From NCBI GenBank assembly GCA_003609755.1, contig AP017991.1, positions 966,001 through 1,030,000 of the forward strand: a stretch of 64,000 nucleotides of DNA, written 5' to 3'. Shown here piece after piece: positions 8,222 through 17,597 of this stretch; position 1 is the stretch's first letter; each line of letters begins with the position of its first letter. Source of the stretch: Planktothrix agardhii NIES-204. Lineage in GTDB: Bacteria; Cyanobacteriota; Cyanobacteriia; Cyanobacteriales; Microcoleaceae. The position numbers and the translations under genes were made by a program. Under the pieces are notes generated by a model. It saw only the letters and a program-made list of their open reading frames with translations, did no database searches and had not been told where the DNA came from.

Positions 8222-11214
8222 TTATTTCAACCCATCAACTAACTGAATTTTTGCACTTTCCAACGCTGCTTTTAACTGCGTTGCATCCCGACCGCCAGCT
8301 TGCGCTAAATTCGGACGTCCGCCACCACCACCGCCACAAATTTTGGCAATACCACCGATAAATTTACCCGCTTGTAAGCCTTTATTATTAACAGTTTTAC
8401 TGAACGCCACCACAAAATTAACCTTACCATCTGTTGTAGCTGAACCCAAAACAACAGCACTTTCTCCTAACTTTTGTTGTAGCCTTTCTGCGGCGGTTTT
8501 TAAGGATTCTGCATCGGCATCATGGAGTTCTGCTACAATTAATTTAAACTCACCAATGGTTTCAGCAGTGGTTAATAATTGTTGGGAATTGGCGATCGCT
8601 AATTCCGCTTTAACTGCTTCTAATTGTTTCTGAGTTGCTTTTAACTCCTGTTGTAAATTAGTAATACGTTCGGGAAGTTCTTCGGGTTTAGCTTTAAAGC
8701 GATCGCCTAATTCCTTAACCACCGTATCCCGTACTTTCAAATAATCTAAAACTGATTGTCCTGCTACGGCTTCTATGCGTCGAATTCCTGATGCAATTCC
8801 CGTTTCAGAAATAATCTTAAATAGACCTATTTCGGCGGTATTACTAACATGAATTCCCCCGCATAATTCCATCGAAACCCCGGAATAATCGACCACCCGC
8901 ACAATATCAGAATATTTCTCTCCAAACATGGCGATCGCACCTTTAGCTTTAGCGGCTTCGATCGCCATTTCTGCAATAACCGCCGGATGTGCTTCGGTGA
9001 TCCAACTATTAACTTGATCTTCAATTTGTTGCAATTCTTCAGAGGTTAACCCCTTGGGAGAATTAAAATCAAATCGTAAACGCTCAAAATCCACTAAAGA
9101 ACCCGCTTGAGAAATTGAGGGATCTACTATTAATTTTAACGCTGATTGTAACAAATGAGTTGCGGTATGATTAGCTTGGGCGCGACGACGACAGGCGCGA
9201 TCAATTTGGGCAGTTAAGGTCATTCCTGGGGTAACTATTCCCCGTTCAATGCGTCCAAAATGGATGAAAATATTAGATTCTTTTTTAACATCTTCGATCT
9301 GAATTACGGTATCACCATAACTTAAATAACCGCGATCGCCAATTTGTCCCCCAGACTCGGCATAAAAGGGAGTTTTATTCAAAATTACTTGAATTTCTAT
9401 TCCCGCTTCTGCTGTTTCTACAGGTTTTCCATTCACTAAAACCGCTTCAACTTTGGCATCAGATGTTAATAACGTATAGCCTAAAAATTCCGTGGGGTGA
9501 ATATGTTCTGCTAATTGATCTAAACTACCTTGAACGGTTAAATCAATAGTTTCATGGGCATCTTGAGAACGGCGGCGTTGTTCTTCCATTGCCGTTTCAA
9601 AGCCTTTAATATCAACAGTTAAGCCATTTTCTTCGGCAATTTCTTGGGTTAATTCTAGGGGGAAACCGTAGGTGTCATATAAAACAAAAGCATCCTGGCC
9701 GGAAATTTGACCCCCCTCTAGTCCCTGCTTGGTAAGGGGGGAAGAAATATCTGTAGCCTCCCCTTTGGTAAGGGGGAGGTTGGTGGGGGTCGCCTGACCG
9801 GAATTACCCCCCTCTAGTCCCCCTTGGTAAGGGGGGAAGAAATATCTGTAGCCTCCCCTTTGGTAAGGGGGAGGTTGGTGGGGGTCGCCTGACCGGAATT
9901 ACCCCCCTCTAGTCCCCCCTTATTAAGGGGGGAAGAAATATCTGTAGCCTCCCCTTTGGTAAGGGGGAGGTTGGTGGGGGTCGCCTGACCGGAATTACCC
10001 CCCTCTAGTCCCCCCTTATTAAGGGGGGAAGAAATATCTGTAGCCTCCCCTTTGGTAAGGGGGAGGTTGGTGGGGGTCGCCTTGGTAATAATTTCTGCTA
10101 ACAGTTTTTCACCCCGTTCTAAGGTTTCTAAGAAACGGGTTTCTTCTCTTTGTAACTCTGCTTTAATTGCGGTTTCCCGTTGACGAACATTGGGATAAAT
10201 AGCTTCTGATAATTGAATTGCAGTTTCAGCTACCAAGGTTGTAAATTCCTGATTAATTCCAATTAACCGACCATGACGAACTACCCGCCGAATTAACCGC
10301 CGGACAATATAACCCCGTCCAATATTAGACGCATTAACCCCATCGGCAATTAAATGCACAACCGCCCGAATATGATCCCCAATAACTTTGAGGGAAACCT
10401 TGGTTTTATCATCGGATTTGTGATAGTCTATTTGGGCAATTTCCGCCGCCGTTTTAATAATCGGAAAAATCAGATCGGTTTCATAATTATTAGGAACTTG
10501 CTGTAAAATTTGCGCCATGCGTTCTAACCCCATGCCCGTATCAATATTTTTATTCTGTAATGGGGTTAAAATACCATCATTATCTCGGTTATATTGCATA
10601 AATACTAAGTTATAAAACTCAATAAACCGAGAATCATCCTCTAAATCAATATTATCCTCGCCGCGTTCGGGGTGAAAATCATAATAAATTTCTGAACAGG
10701 GGCCACAGGGGCCAGTGGGGCCAGATTTCCAGAAGTTGTCCGCTTCTCCCATGCGTTTAATGCGTTGGGGAGATACCCCAATTTCGTCGCGCCAGATGGC
10801 AAAAGCTTCGTCATCTTCCTCAAACACACTCACCACTAAACGTTCAGGCGGTAACTCAAAAACTTTTGTAGAAATTTCCCATCCCCAAGCGATCGCTTGT
10901 TGTTTAAAATAATCTCCAAAGCTAAAATTACCCAACATCTCAAAAAAAGTGTGATGTCTGGCCGTTCTGCCTACATTTTCAATATCATTAGTACGGATAC
11001 ATTTTTGGGAGGTGGTGGCGCGGGGAAATTCGGGTTGTCGCTGTCCCAGAAATATCGGTTTAAAGGGTAACATCCCGGCAATGGTTAATAAAACCGTCGG
11101 GTCTTCGGGAACTAAGGAGGCACTAGGCAGAATTTTATGCCCTTTTTCGGCATAGAAGTTGAGAAACTTTTGCCGAATTTCGCTGCCTGTGGAATACTGA
11201 GGAAAAAAAGTCAT
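8222..11214 (-). CDS. alaS: Alanine-tRNA ligase with repeat insert and a frameshift
   Basis: Charges tRNA-Ala with alanine and edits mischarged Ser/Gly. The part from 11214 to about 10083 is the class II catalytic domain ([20 protein letters not shown] near the N-terminus, [12 protein letters not shown] later). The part from 9709 to 8222 carries [18 protein letters not shown], the editing-site HTATHLLQ and CGGIH motifs, and the C-Ala [17 protein letters not shown] block. Between them lie about 124 codons made of four tandem 32-residue repeats ([19 protein letters not shown] and [11 protein letters not shown]). One repeat is 95 rather than 96 bases, missing one base in a C-run near 9823. This stops the upstream frame at 9814 (PLTKGD then stop). 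With that base restored the frame is continuous and about 1000 residues long; without the insert it has the normal length of about 876. A sequencing error in the homopolymer is likely, but a real frameshift cannot be excluded. GTG 11223 is an alternative start. Confidence 0.9.
9710..10082 (-). repeat. Four tandem 96-bp palindromic repeats inside alaS
   Basis: Units begin at 9710, 9806, 9901 and 9997. Lengths are 96, 95, 96 and a shorter last unit of about 86 bases. Each contains two G/C-rich palindromes built on CCCCCTTNNTAAGGGGGG and CCTCCCCTTTGGTAAGGGGGAGG. All are in the alaS reading frame except that the second unit lacks one base. The same palindrome core appears in-frame in hsdR (near 19791) and in a degenerate intergenic form at about 59852, so this is a dispersed family rather than part of the synthetase. 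Confidence 0.93.
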
Positions 11215-11255
11215 AATACTCACGGTAAAAAAATTAGACCAACCTTTCAGAATAA

Positions 11256-12728
11256 ATGAAAGATCAAACCTTACATCGGATCACTTCTATTTTAATTGTT
11301 AGTTTGTCTGCGGTGGGGGGAGCGGTCGGAGGAATTTTTTTTCGGCAAGAGGTGATTTTAGAACGGTTTCCTACCCTGCTGCCTCGGTTGCCCTTTGCCC
11401 ATGCCTTGCCGCCCCAGGAAATTATTACTGAAACCGAAGTCCGTCCCTTGCCGGGGAAACTGGATGAGGTGTTAATGTTTAATAGCAATAGTCCCGAATG
11501 GGTGAAACGCGAAGGAATTCTACTCTCAAGCTTTCCGGGGGGCTGGCGGAGTCATCCCGAAGCTCATTTAGAGTATCGTTTAACGGGAGAGTTTGAGGTA
11601 TTTACACATCATTTTACCCACACTCCACCGGATTTAAAAACCTTGTATTTGGGGTTAATGGTTCATAATCCCGATAATGAACCTGTTACCGTTGAAGTAT
11701 TACAAGCGGCAAGTTATTTATTGGAGCCTGATGCTCCGTTTAAAGAAAAGCCTGCCATGAGTGATAATTCCAAGGGTGAGATTTATTCCGGGCCAGGAAT
11801 TCGGGCTGTTGATGATGTGTTAAGGGGAAAACGGCAGTCGGAATTTCCGAAAACCCTGGAAATTGCCCCTGGGGAAAGTCAAATGTTGATGAGTTTACCG
11901 ATTCCGGTTAAGGGGTTAGAGCGTCCGGTGAATGGACGTTCTAGCTTGATGCGGTTAAAAGTCCGGGGCAAAACCGAAGATTCTCCCCCGGCTTCAATTT
12001 ATCTGGCTAGTTTAGCCCAATTTGCGAAAATAGAACCTGATGGTAAGGAGCGATCGCCAACTTTAGAAGAATGGCAACAGTTACTCGACAATGTTAGTTT
12101 AGCACAACCTCGCGATAAAATTCCAACTCCTCCAGAACAAATAGGAGGCCAGTTAATTTATAGTCGAGTTGCAGGTATTCAAAAAGGGGCAAAATGGTCA
12201 GCAGATTTAGTAGATGAGGGTAAAGATTTTCTGACTATTCCTGATAGGGGAAAGGGAATTTCTTTTCCGATTAGTACAGTCCGGGCGGGAACATTAGGCA
12301 CAAAACAAGTGCAGGTGGCACCATTAATTGTTCGTTATCCTGATACCGCATATCAATCTCATGGTAATTATGGAGTACACTATGATTTACAGATTCCCCT
12401 ATTCAATGTAACAGATAAAACTCAAACAGTAGCAGTTACTTTAGAAACTCCATTCAAGGAAGAAAAGTTATCAAAAAATGGATTAATTTTTCGACAACCT
12501 CCGTTAAATTTTCCGTTTTTTCGGGGCACGGTTCGGTTAAGATATGAAGATGAACAGGGAAAAACCGTAATTAAATATTTGCATTTATGGCATCGTCGGG
12601 GGCAAATTGTTGATCCTTTAATTAAACTCAAATTAAACCCCAAATCCTCGCGGTTTGTGAGAGTTGATTTTCGTTATCCTCCCGATGCTACACCCCCCCA
12701 AGTTTTAACGATTAAAACCTTAAATTAA
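11256..12728 (+). CDS. DUF3370 family exported protein
   Basis: A 490-residue protein whose first 30 residues are a basic start followed by a hydrophobic stretch ([18 protein letters not shown]), a likely signal peptide or membrane anchor. The body is rich in beta-strand pattern and matches the cyanobacterial DUF3370 type: [38 protein letters not shown] and [15 protein letters not shown]. The function of this family is not known to me; an extracytoplasmic or surface role is inferred. It is divergent from alaS, with only about 40 bases between the two starts, so the promoters must overlap. No operon partner follows; hsdM starts 114 bases downstream on the same strand. Confidence 0.8.
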   Translation: MKDQTLHRITSILIVSLSAVGGAVGGIFFRQEVILERFPTLLPRLPFAHALPPQEIITETEVRPLPGKLDEVLMFNSNSPEWVKREGILLSSFPGGWRSHPEAHLEYRLTGEFEVFTHHFTHTPPDLKTLYLGLMVHNPDNEPVTVEVLQAASYLLEPDAPFKEKPAMSDNSKGEIYSGPGIRAVDDVLRGKRQSEFPKTLEIAPGESQMLMSLPIPVKGLERPVNGRSSLMRLKVRGKTEDSPPASIYLASLAQFAKIEPDGKERSPTLEEWQQLLDNVSLAQPRDKIPTPPEQIGGQLIYSRVAGIQKGAKWSADLVDEGKDFLTIPDRGKGISFPISTVRAGTLGTKQVQVAPLIVRYPDTAYQSHGNYGVHYDLQIPLFNVTDKTQTVAVTLETPFKEEKLSKNGLIFRQPPLNFPFFRGTVRLRYEDEQGKTVIKYLHLWHRRGQIVDPLIKLKLNPKSSRFVRVDFRYPPDATPPQVLTIKTLN

Positions 12729-12842
12729 TCATCTCCTAGGACGAAATAGGTAGAAAGTGGAAAATTTCTGATAACTGATCTGAAAATGATCGGGTAATGA
12801 TTGATAATAATAAGGAAAGCACCAATACAGGGATCTCCAGCA

Positions 12843-14354
12843 ATGATAACAGGCGAGTTAAAATCCAAAGTTGATAAATTGTGGACAACCTTTTGGAATA
12901 ACGGCATTAGTAACCCCCTGTCGGTGATTGAACAAATATCCTATTTACTGTTTATTAAACGCCTAGATGACCTACAATTAGCCCAAGAGAAGAAGATCAA
13001 ACGCTTAGGGGGGCCATTAGAAAATCCCACTTTTACCCCAGAAAATAATCATTATCGTTGGTCTGAATTTAAGCATCAAGAATCTGCTGCTATGTTAGTT
13101 ACGGTCAGGGATTATGCCTTTCCTTTTATCAAAACTATCGGTAAGGAAGGGGGGACTTATGCCCAACACATGAAGGATGCTGTATTTTTAATTGCTAACG
13201 CCGCCCTATTAGCAAATGTAGTAGCACAAATTGACCTAATCTTTGAATTACTCAATCAACAAGCGAGTCAATCTCAAGATAAAACCTATATAGATTTACA
13301 GGGAGATCTTTATGAATATATGTTATCAAAACTCACCACCGCCGGAACTAATGGACAGTTTCGCACTCCTCGCCATATTATTCAAATGATTGTCGAATTA
13401 ATGAATCCTAGCGCCCATGAGGTAATCTGTGATCCCGCTTGTGGGACGGGGGGCTTTTTGGTGGGGGTGGCGGAATATTTGCGCCAGCAAAAAGATAGTG
13501 AGGGTAACTATATTTTGCATAATCCTGTTAATCAGAAGCACTTTAATCAGGAGATGTTTCACGGTTTTGACTTTGATGCTACCATGTTGCGAATCGGCAG
13601 TATGAATATGATGCTACATGGCATCGAAGATCCGAAAATTGAGGCGAGGGATTCCTTAGCAGAGGAGCATTCAGAAGTATCGGAAGCTTTTACTTTAATC
13701 TTAGCAAATCCGCCTTTTAAGGGATCGTTAGAAGCGAATACCATTGCTAAGGATTTAACCAAAATTATTAATACCAAAAAAACCGAGTTATTGTTTGCGG
13801 CGTTATTTTTGCGGTTATTAAAAAAAGGCGGAAGGGGGGCGGTAATTGTGCCGGATGGGGTGTTATTTGGTTCGTCTAATGCCCATAAAACCCTGCGTGA
13901 AACCCTTGTAGAAAATCATAAATTAGATGGGGTGATCTCCATGCCTTCGGGGGTTTTCAAGCCCTATGCTGGGGTTTCTACGGCGGTGCTGATGTTTACT
14001 AAAACGGGGGTAGGAGGTACGGATGGGGTTTGGTTTTATGATATGGGTGCGGATGGTTTATCGTTGGATGATAAGCGTCAACCTGTGGAAGAAAATGATA
14101 TTCCTGATATTATTGCTAAGTGGCGCGATCGCAATCTAAACAAAGATATTGACCGCAGCAGTAAGGCTTTTTTTGTGGCGAAGGAGGAAATAGTTAAAAA
14201 TGGTTATGATTTATCGATCAATCGTTATAAGGAGGTAGAATATGGGGAAGTTAGTTATGAGTCTCCGGGGTTGATTTTAGGTAAGTTAAAGTTAATTGAA
14301 GGGGAAATTATGGCGGATTTGGAGGTGTTAGAGGAAATGTTGGGTATAGTATAA
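12843..14354 (+). CDS. hsdM: Type I restriction-modification methyltransferase subunit
   Basis: HsdM methylates adenine within the site chosen by HsdS and forms the core of the type I complex. It has 503 residues. The N-terminal helical HsdM domain (KSKVDKLWTTFWNNGISNPL) comes first. The SAM-binding motif DPACGTGGF is at residues 197-205 and the catalytic NPPF at 289-292. The ATG at 12843 is chosen because it fits the usual HsdM N-terminus; a TTG at 12801 is also in frame. hsdS (16083) and hsdR (18402) follow on the same strand but are separated by small toxin-antitoxin-type genes, so the three subunits probably do not share one simple operon. The C-terminal about 70 residues look like the family's S-subunit contact region. 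Confidence 0.95.
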   Translation: MITGELKSKVDKLWTTFWNNGISNPLSVIEQISYLLFIKRLDDLQLAQEKKIKRLGGPLENPTFTPENNHYRWSEFKHQESAAMLVTVRDYAFPFIKTIGKEGGTYAQHMKDAVFLIANAALLANVVAQIDLIFELLNQQASQSQDKTYIDLQGDLYEYMLSKLTTAGTNGQFRTPRHIIQMIVELMNPSAHEVICDPACGTGGFLVGVAEYLRQQKDSEGNYILHNPVNQKHFNQEMFHGFDFDATMLRIGSMNMMLHGIEDPKIEARDSLAEEHSEVSEAFTLILANPPFKGSLEANTIAKDLTKIINTKKTELLFAALFLRLLKKGGRGAVIVPDGVLFGSSNAHKTLRETLVENHKLDGVISMPSGVFKPYAGVSTAVLMFTKTGVGGTDGVWFYDMGADGLSLDDKRQPVEENDIPDIIAKWRDRNLNKDIDRSSKAFFVAKEEIVKNGYDLSINRYKEVEYGEVSYESPGLILGKLKLIEGEIMADLEVLEEMLGIV

Positions 14355-14375
14355 ATACTGTAATTTGTCCATTTT

Positions 14376-14384
14376 TGCTATAAT
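14376..14384 (+). promoter_or_regulatory. Extended -10 promoter before the Phd-like gene
   Basis: TGCTATAAT, a perfect extended -10 box, lies about 28 bases before the ATG at 14412 and just after the hsdM stop. No good -35 is visible, which is usual for extended -10 promoters. It suggests that the small-gene cluster has its own promoter. Confidence 0.6.
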
Positions 14385-14411
14385 GTCTAAAATAGTCAAT
14401 CTTTTGAGATC

Positions 14412-14675
14412 ATGAAAAGCTATACCCTGACGCAAACCAGAAATCAACATGGTGAAGTCTTTGATCAAGCAAAAGTTGAGCCTGTGTTAATCACGGAGCA
14501 AAAACGTCCCAGCTATGTCATTCTTTCCGCAGAGTCTTATCAAAAACTAATTGATAAACTGGAAGAATTGGAAGATTTACATTGGGGGCAACAAGCACAA
14601 ACTGCCCTAACTCAATCTTCAATGGTGGGAAGTGAGGAATTTAGCACAACTTTAGAAAGATTTGCCAATGGCTAA
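14412..14675 (+). CDS. Phd/YefM-type antitoxin
   Basis: An 87-residue protein with the Phd/YefM layout: an N-terminal DNA-binding part (TLTQTRNQHGEVFDQAKVEPVLITEQ), the RPSYVILSAESYQKL block, then a helical, acidic toxin-binding tail. Antitoxins of this family repress their own promoter and neutralise a RelE/YoeB, Doc or PIN toxin. Here no such toxin follows: the next frame opens two bases later but becomes a minimal nucleotidyltransferase. It may be an orphan left after toxin loss or may pair with the nucleotidyltransferase. The extended -10 at 14376 fits autoregulated expression. Confidence 0.83.
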   Translation: MKSYTLTQTRNQHGEVFDQAKVEPVLITEQKRPSYVILSAESYQKLIDKLEELEDLHWGQQAQTALTQSSMVGSEEFSTTLERFANG

Positions 14676-14767
14676 ACTTGATAATTAAATTAACTGAATT
14701 TAAAAATAAAGGTTATCAAGCATTGGTTAAATATTCAAAAATTCTTAATTCTATAGGTTGGAATATT

Positions 14768-15094
14768 ATGGAAGTTGTAGTAGTAAACAGTAAAGAGGAT
14801 ATTTTTGAGCAATTACGCAAGCATCAAAAAACCATAGAAGGTTATGGGGTAAGGCGATGTGGGTTGTTTGGTTCGTTTCGGCGTGGGGAAGCCACAGAAA
14901 ACAGCGATATTGATTTGTTGGTGGAGTTTAAGCCGGAGTTGAAAACTTTTATGAATTTTATGGATTTATGCTTTTTCTTTGATGATTTATTTGGGCGTAA
15001 GGTAGATGTCTTAACTCCTGAGTCTTTGAGTCCTATCTTTGGGCATAAGATTTTAGCGGAGGTGGAATATGTTTCATTCTGGGGTAAATTTTAG
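14768..15094 (+). CDS. Minimal nucleotidyltransferase (MNT/MntA-like)
   Basis: A protein of about 108 residues with the polymerase-beta fold signature GLFGSFRRGEATENSDIDLLV: the GSF turn and two Asp ligands for metal are visible, and a third Asp is likely in GRKVDVLT. In MNT-HEPN systems such proteins transfer nucleotides to and silence a HEPN RNase toxin. No HEPN gene (R-x4-6-H motif) lies next to it. I chose the ATG at 14768 because the pol-beta domain begins soon after. The frame is open back to a TTG at 14678, and those 30 extra residues (IKLTEFKNKGYQALVKYS) have no known match to me. The gene sits between two antitoxin-type genes in the restriction island. Confidence 0.82.
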   Translation: MEVVVVNSKEDIFEQLRKHQKTIEGYGVRRCGLFGSFRRGEATENSDIDLLVEFKPELKTFMNFMDLCFFFDDLFGRKVDVLTPESLSPIFGHKILAEVEYVSFWGKF

Positions 15095-15150
15095 ATAATA
15101 TGTTAAGATCGCTATAGTTTGATTCAATTGCAGGGGTAATCAATTTTTTT

Positions 15151-15384
15151 ATGAATATTAAGCAGTTAATTAAGGCGGAATTGGATCATTTATCAACTCA
15201 GGAATTACAGGAATTTTATGAGTTGTTAAAAAGTCGTAGTCAAGACAAAAAAAAGGTTGATCATGATTCTGATTGGGATAAACTTTCCCAAATATTAGAT
15301 GAATGTCAAATTGAGACTGGGATTACTGATTTAGCTGAACAACATGATCACTATATTCACGGCACTCCTAAACGGGAAAATTAA
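15151..15384 (+). CDS. Antitoxin of a PIN toxin-antitoxin pair (first pair)
   Basis: A 77-residue, highly charged protein, helical at the start (IKAELDHLSTQELQEFYELL), ending in DLAEQHDHYIHGTPKREN. This ending is typical of small cyanobacterial antitoxins placed just before PIN-domain genes. Only three bases separate its stop from the toxin start at 15388, so the two are surely cotranscribed. The N-terminal part would bind DNA or dimerise and the C-terminal tail would occupy the toxin active site; that division is inferred from other VapBC pairs. The exact antitoxin family is not assigned. Confidence 0.78.
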   Translation: MNIKQLIKAELDHLSTQELQEFYELLKSRSQDKKKVDHDSDWDKLSQILDECQIETGITDLAEQHDHYIHGTPKREN

Positions 15385-15387
15385 TTA

Positions 15388-15798
15388 ATGAAAAAAGTTT
15401 TTGTGGATACTTCCGCTTTTTTAGCATTATTAAATAACTCGGATACATGGCATAAAAAAGCTAAGGAAATAGAATTATTTTTAAATCAAAATCGTTATCT
15501 GTGGGTAACGACAGATTTTGTAATTTTAGAATTAGGTGATGCTCTATGTAGTGTTTATTGGCGTTCTAAATTTACTAGATTTGTCAATGTCATTAGGGAT
15601 TTAGAATCAATATCAATCATCCCTTTAGAAAAAAATTTATTCAATCAAGGATTAGCTTTATATGAATCAAGACAGGATAAGGATTGGGGGTTAACGGATT
15701 GTATTAGTTTTGTGATTATGCAACAGGAAAATATCACGGAGGCTTTTACTACTGATAAACATTTTGAACAGGCGGGGTTTATTCGTCTATTAACTTAA
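15388..15798 (+). CDS. PIN-domain toxin, VapC-like (first pair)
   Basis: A 136-residue PIN RNase. The acidic metal site is complete: Asp in VFVDTSAFLALL, Glu in VILELGDAL, Asp in WGLTDCISFVIM and Asp in TTDKHFEQAGF. PIN toxins of the VapC type cut tRNA or rRNA when freed from their antitoxin. It follows its antitoxin by three bases. It closely resembles the second PIN toxin at 17892 in length and in the LTDCISF and DxHFxQAGF blocks, so the two pairs may be ancient duplicates. It lies between hsdM and hsdS. Confidence 0.88.
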   Translation: MKKVFVDTSAFLALLNNSDTWHKKAKEIELFLNQNRYLWVTTDFVILELGDALCSVYWRSKFTRFVNVIRDLESISIIPLEKNLFNQGLALYESRQDKDWGLTDCISFVIMQQENITEAFTTDKHFEQAGFIRLLT

Positions 15799-15815
15799 TT
15801 AAAGGAGATTAAATT

Positions 15816-16013
15816 ATGAATAATTTACTACAGGAAGCGATTAAAAAGGTAGAATTTTTATCTGAGTCAGAACAAGAAACCATTGCTTTATTCATAATTG
15901 AGCAAGTAAATAATATCAAAAAAAAGCAAAGTAAGGGAGTTTTATATAAGTTAAAAAACATTAAAATACAAGCTCATGAAAATTTTGCCGAAAATAAAAA
16001 TATTTTAGGTTAA
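15816..16013 (+). CDS. Small orphan antitoxin-like protein
   Basis: A 65-residue protein, mostly helical (LLQEAIKKVEFLSESEQETIALFIIEQ) with a basic C-terminal half. An AAAGGAG ribosome-binding site ideally spaced before the ATG at 15816 supports that it is real. It resembles the first components of plant-to-bacteria style ParD/DUF2281-like antitoxins in shape, but no toxin follows; hsdS starts 69 bases later. It may be an orphan antitoxin or a small regulator of hsdS. Function not assigned. Confidence 0.6.
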   Translation: MNNLLQEAIKKVEFLSESEQETIALFIIEQVNNIKKKQSKGVLYKLKNIKIQAHENFAENKNILG

Positions 16014-16082
16014 TTTTTATCGGTTTAATTGTTTATTGTTTTTACTTCTTAATATAATTATTTTTTTAAAGGATATGTCAGG

Positions 16083-17225
16083 ATGAATTTACCTAAAGGA
16101 TGGAAATTATTATCGTTTAGTGAAGCATTTAAAGATAGAACTGGAGGACAGCAAAAAATAAAAAAAAATGATTATCTTGCTTCTGGAAATTTACCTATTA
16201 TCGATCAAGGACAAGAATTTGTCGCAGGATTTACAAACAATCTCAATTTTCAATGTAATATAGAATTACCTTGTATTTTATTCGGAGATCATACAAAAAA
16301 ATTTAAGTTTGTAGAAAAACCTTTTGCTTTAGGTGCTGATGGTGTTAAAGTTTTAGAAACTAATAAAAACATTGATACTAAGTTTGCATTTTATTATTTA
16401 AAAACTCTTTATTTACCTGATGTTGGTTACAGTCGGCATTTTCGATTTTTAAAACGGACTGTTATTCCTGTGCCCCCGATCGCATCTCAACGTAGAATAG
16501 CGGATATATTGGATAAAGCAGACGAAATCATCAGGAAAAGAAAAGAAGCGATCGCCCTTACCGAACAACTCCTTAAATCAACCTTTCTCGATATGTTTTA
16601 TCGTAAAAATTTAGAAGATTGTCAAATAACTACTCTTGAAAAAATAATTTCAAAAAATAAAAATTCTATTAGAACAGGCCCATTTGGAAGCCAGTTATTA
16701 CATAGTGAGTTTGTAGATCAAGGTATAGCAGTTTTAGGAATAGATAATGCAGTCAATAATTATTTTACATGGGGGAAACAAAGATTTATTACTGAAGAAA
16801 AATATAAACAATTAAAACGTTATACAGTTAATTCACGAGATGTAATTATTACTATTATGGGAACTTGCGGAAAATGTGCAATTATCCCAGAAAACATACC
16901 TATAGCAATAAACACAAAACATTTATGTTGCATTTCGTTGAATGAAGAAAAATGTTTACCAGAGTTTTTACATTCATATTTTTTAATTCATCCTCATTCA
17001 AAACGTTATTTATCTAAGTACACAAAAGGAGCGATTATGGATGGTTTAAATATGACAATAATTAAACAAATGCCTATTCCTTTATTTTCTATAAATTTAC
17101 AAAAAAAATATAAAAATATCTTTGACCAAACTAATAGCACATTAGAAAAATATAAGACGAATTTACAAGAATCAGAAAATTTATTTAACTCCTTATTGCA
17201 AAAAGCATTCAAAGGAGAATTATAG
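16083..17225 (+). CDS. hsdS: Type I restriction-modification specificity subunit
   Basis: HsdS sets the DNA target of the type I complex. It has 380 residues in two target-recognition domains: about 1-140 and 190-340. Each is followed by a conserved coiled-coil spacer: RIADILDKADEIIRKRKEAI near 140-160, and a C-terminal helix ending LLQKAFKGEL, a very common HsdS ending. The second domain starts with IRTGPFGSQL, a classic TRD entry. The recognition sequence should be bipartite and cannot be read from the protein. Codon use in the second half is more AT-rich than in hsdM and hsdR, consistent with exchange of recognition domains by recombination. Confidence 0.93.
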   Translation: MNLPKGWKLLSFSEAFKDRTGGQQKIKKNDYLASGNLPIIDQGQEFVAGFTNNLNFQCNIELPCILFGDHTKKFKFVEKPFALGADGVKVLETNKNIDTKFAFYYLKTLYLPDVGYSRHFRFLKRTVIPVPPIASQRRIADILDKADEIIRKRKEAIALTEQLLKSTFLDMFYRKNLEDCQITTLEKIISKNKNSIRTGPFGSQLLHSEFVDQGIAVLGIDNAVNNYFTWGKQRFITEEKYKQLKRYTVNSRDVIITIMGTCGKCAIIPENIPIAINTKHLCCISLNEEKCLPEFLHSYFLIHPHSKRYLSKYTKGAIMDGLNMTIIKQMPIPLFSINLQKKYKNIFDQTNSTLEKYKTNLQESENLFNSLLQKAFKGEL

Positions 17226-17290
17226 ATGAATAAATTTAATTTTTGTTTCCAAAATCAACGCTAATACCGTAGAAATAAAAGGTTAAAACC

Positions 17291-17506
17291 ATGAACACCA
17301 CAACAATTAAACCCATTAGAAACGAACAAGATTACCAAGCAACCCTCGCCAGAATTGAACAGCTAATGGAAGCGATGCCAAATACACCAGAATTTGATGA
17401 ATTAGACATACTTACCACTCTAGTAGAAGCCTACGAAGAAAAACATTATCCTATTGCCCTACCAAATCCGATTGATGCGATTAAATTTCGGATGGAACAA
17501 CTCTGA
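17291..17506 (+). CDS. HigA-like antitoxin lacking its HTH domain
   Basis: A 71-residue protein matching the N-terminal part of HigA-type antitoxins (IKPIRNEQDYQATLARIEQL, then DELDILTTLVEAYEEKHYPI and PIDAIKFRMEQ). The family normally continues into an HTH DNA-binding domain right after FRMEQ. Here a stop follows two codons later, so about 50 residues are missing. No HigB toxin is seen upstream. It is probably a truncated remnant, though a short form that still binds a toxin is possible. Confidence 0.72.
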   Translation: MNTTTIKPIRNEQDYQATLARIEQLMEAMPNTPEFDELDILTTLVEAYEEKHYPIALPNPIDAIKFRMEQL

Positions 17507-17597
17507 TGTTATACTATTTAAAACGCCATCTCGATAGAGACAGTTTAGATTTTAGGTGTGCTTCAGTTGCTCCCAGTGCCCAGTCGCCTATAATTTA

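Noticed and set aside
14678-14767. N-terminal extension of the nucleotidyltransferase from a TTG codon, possibly a toxin remnant
   Set aside because: No toxin motif is visible, and the ATG at 14768 gives a complete family-length domain.
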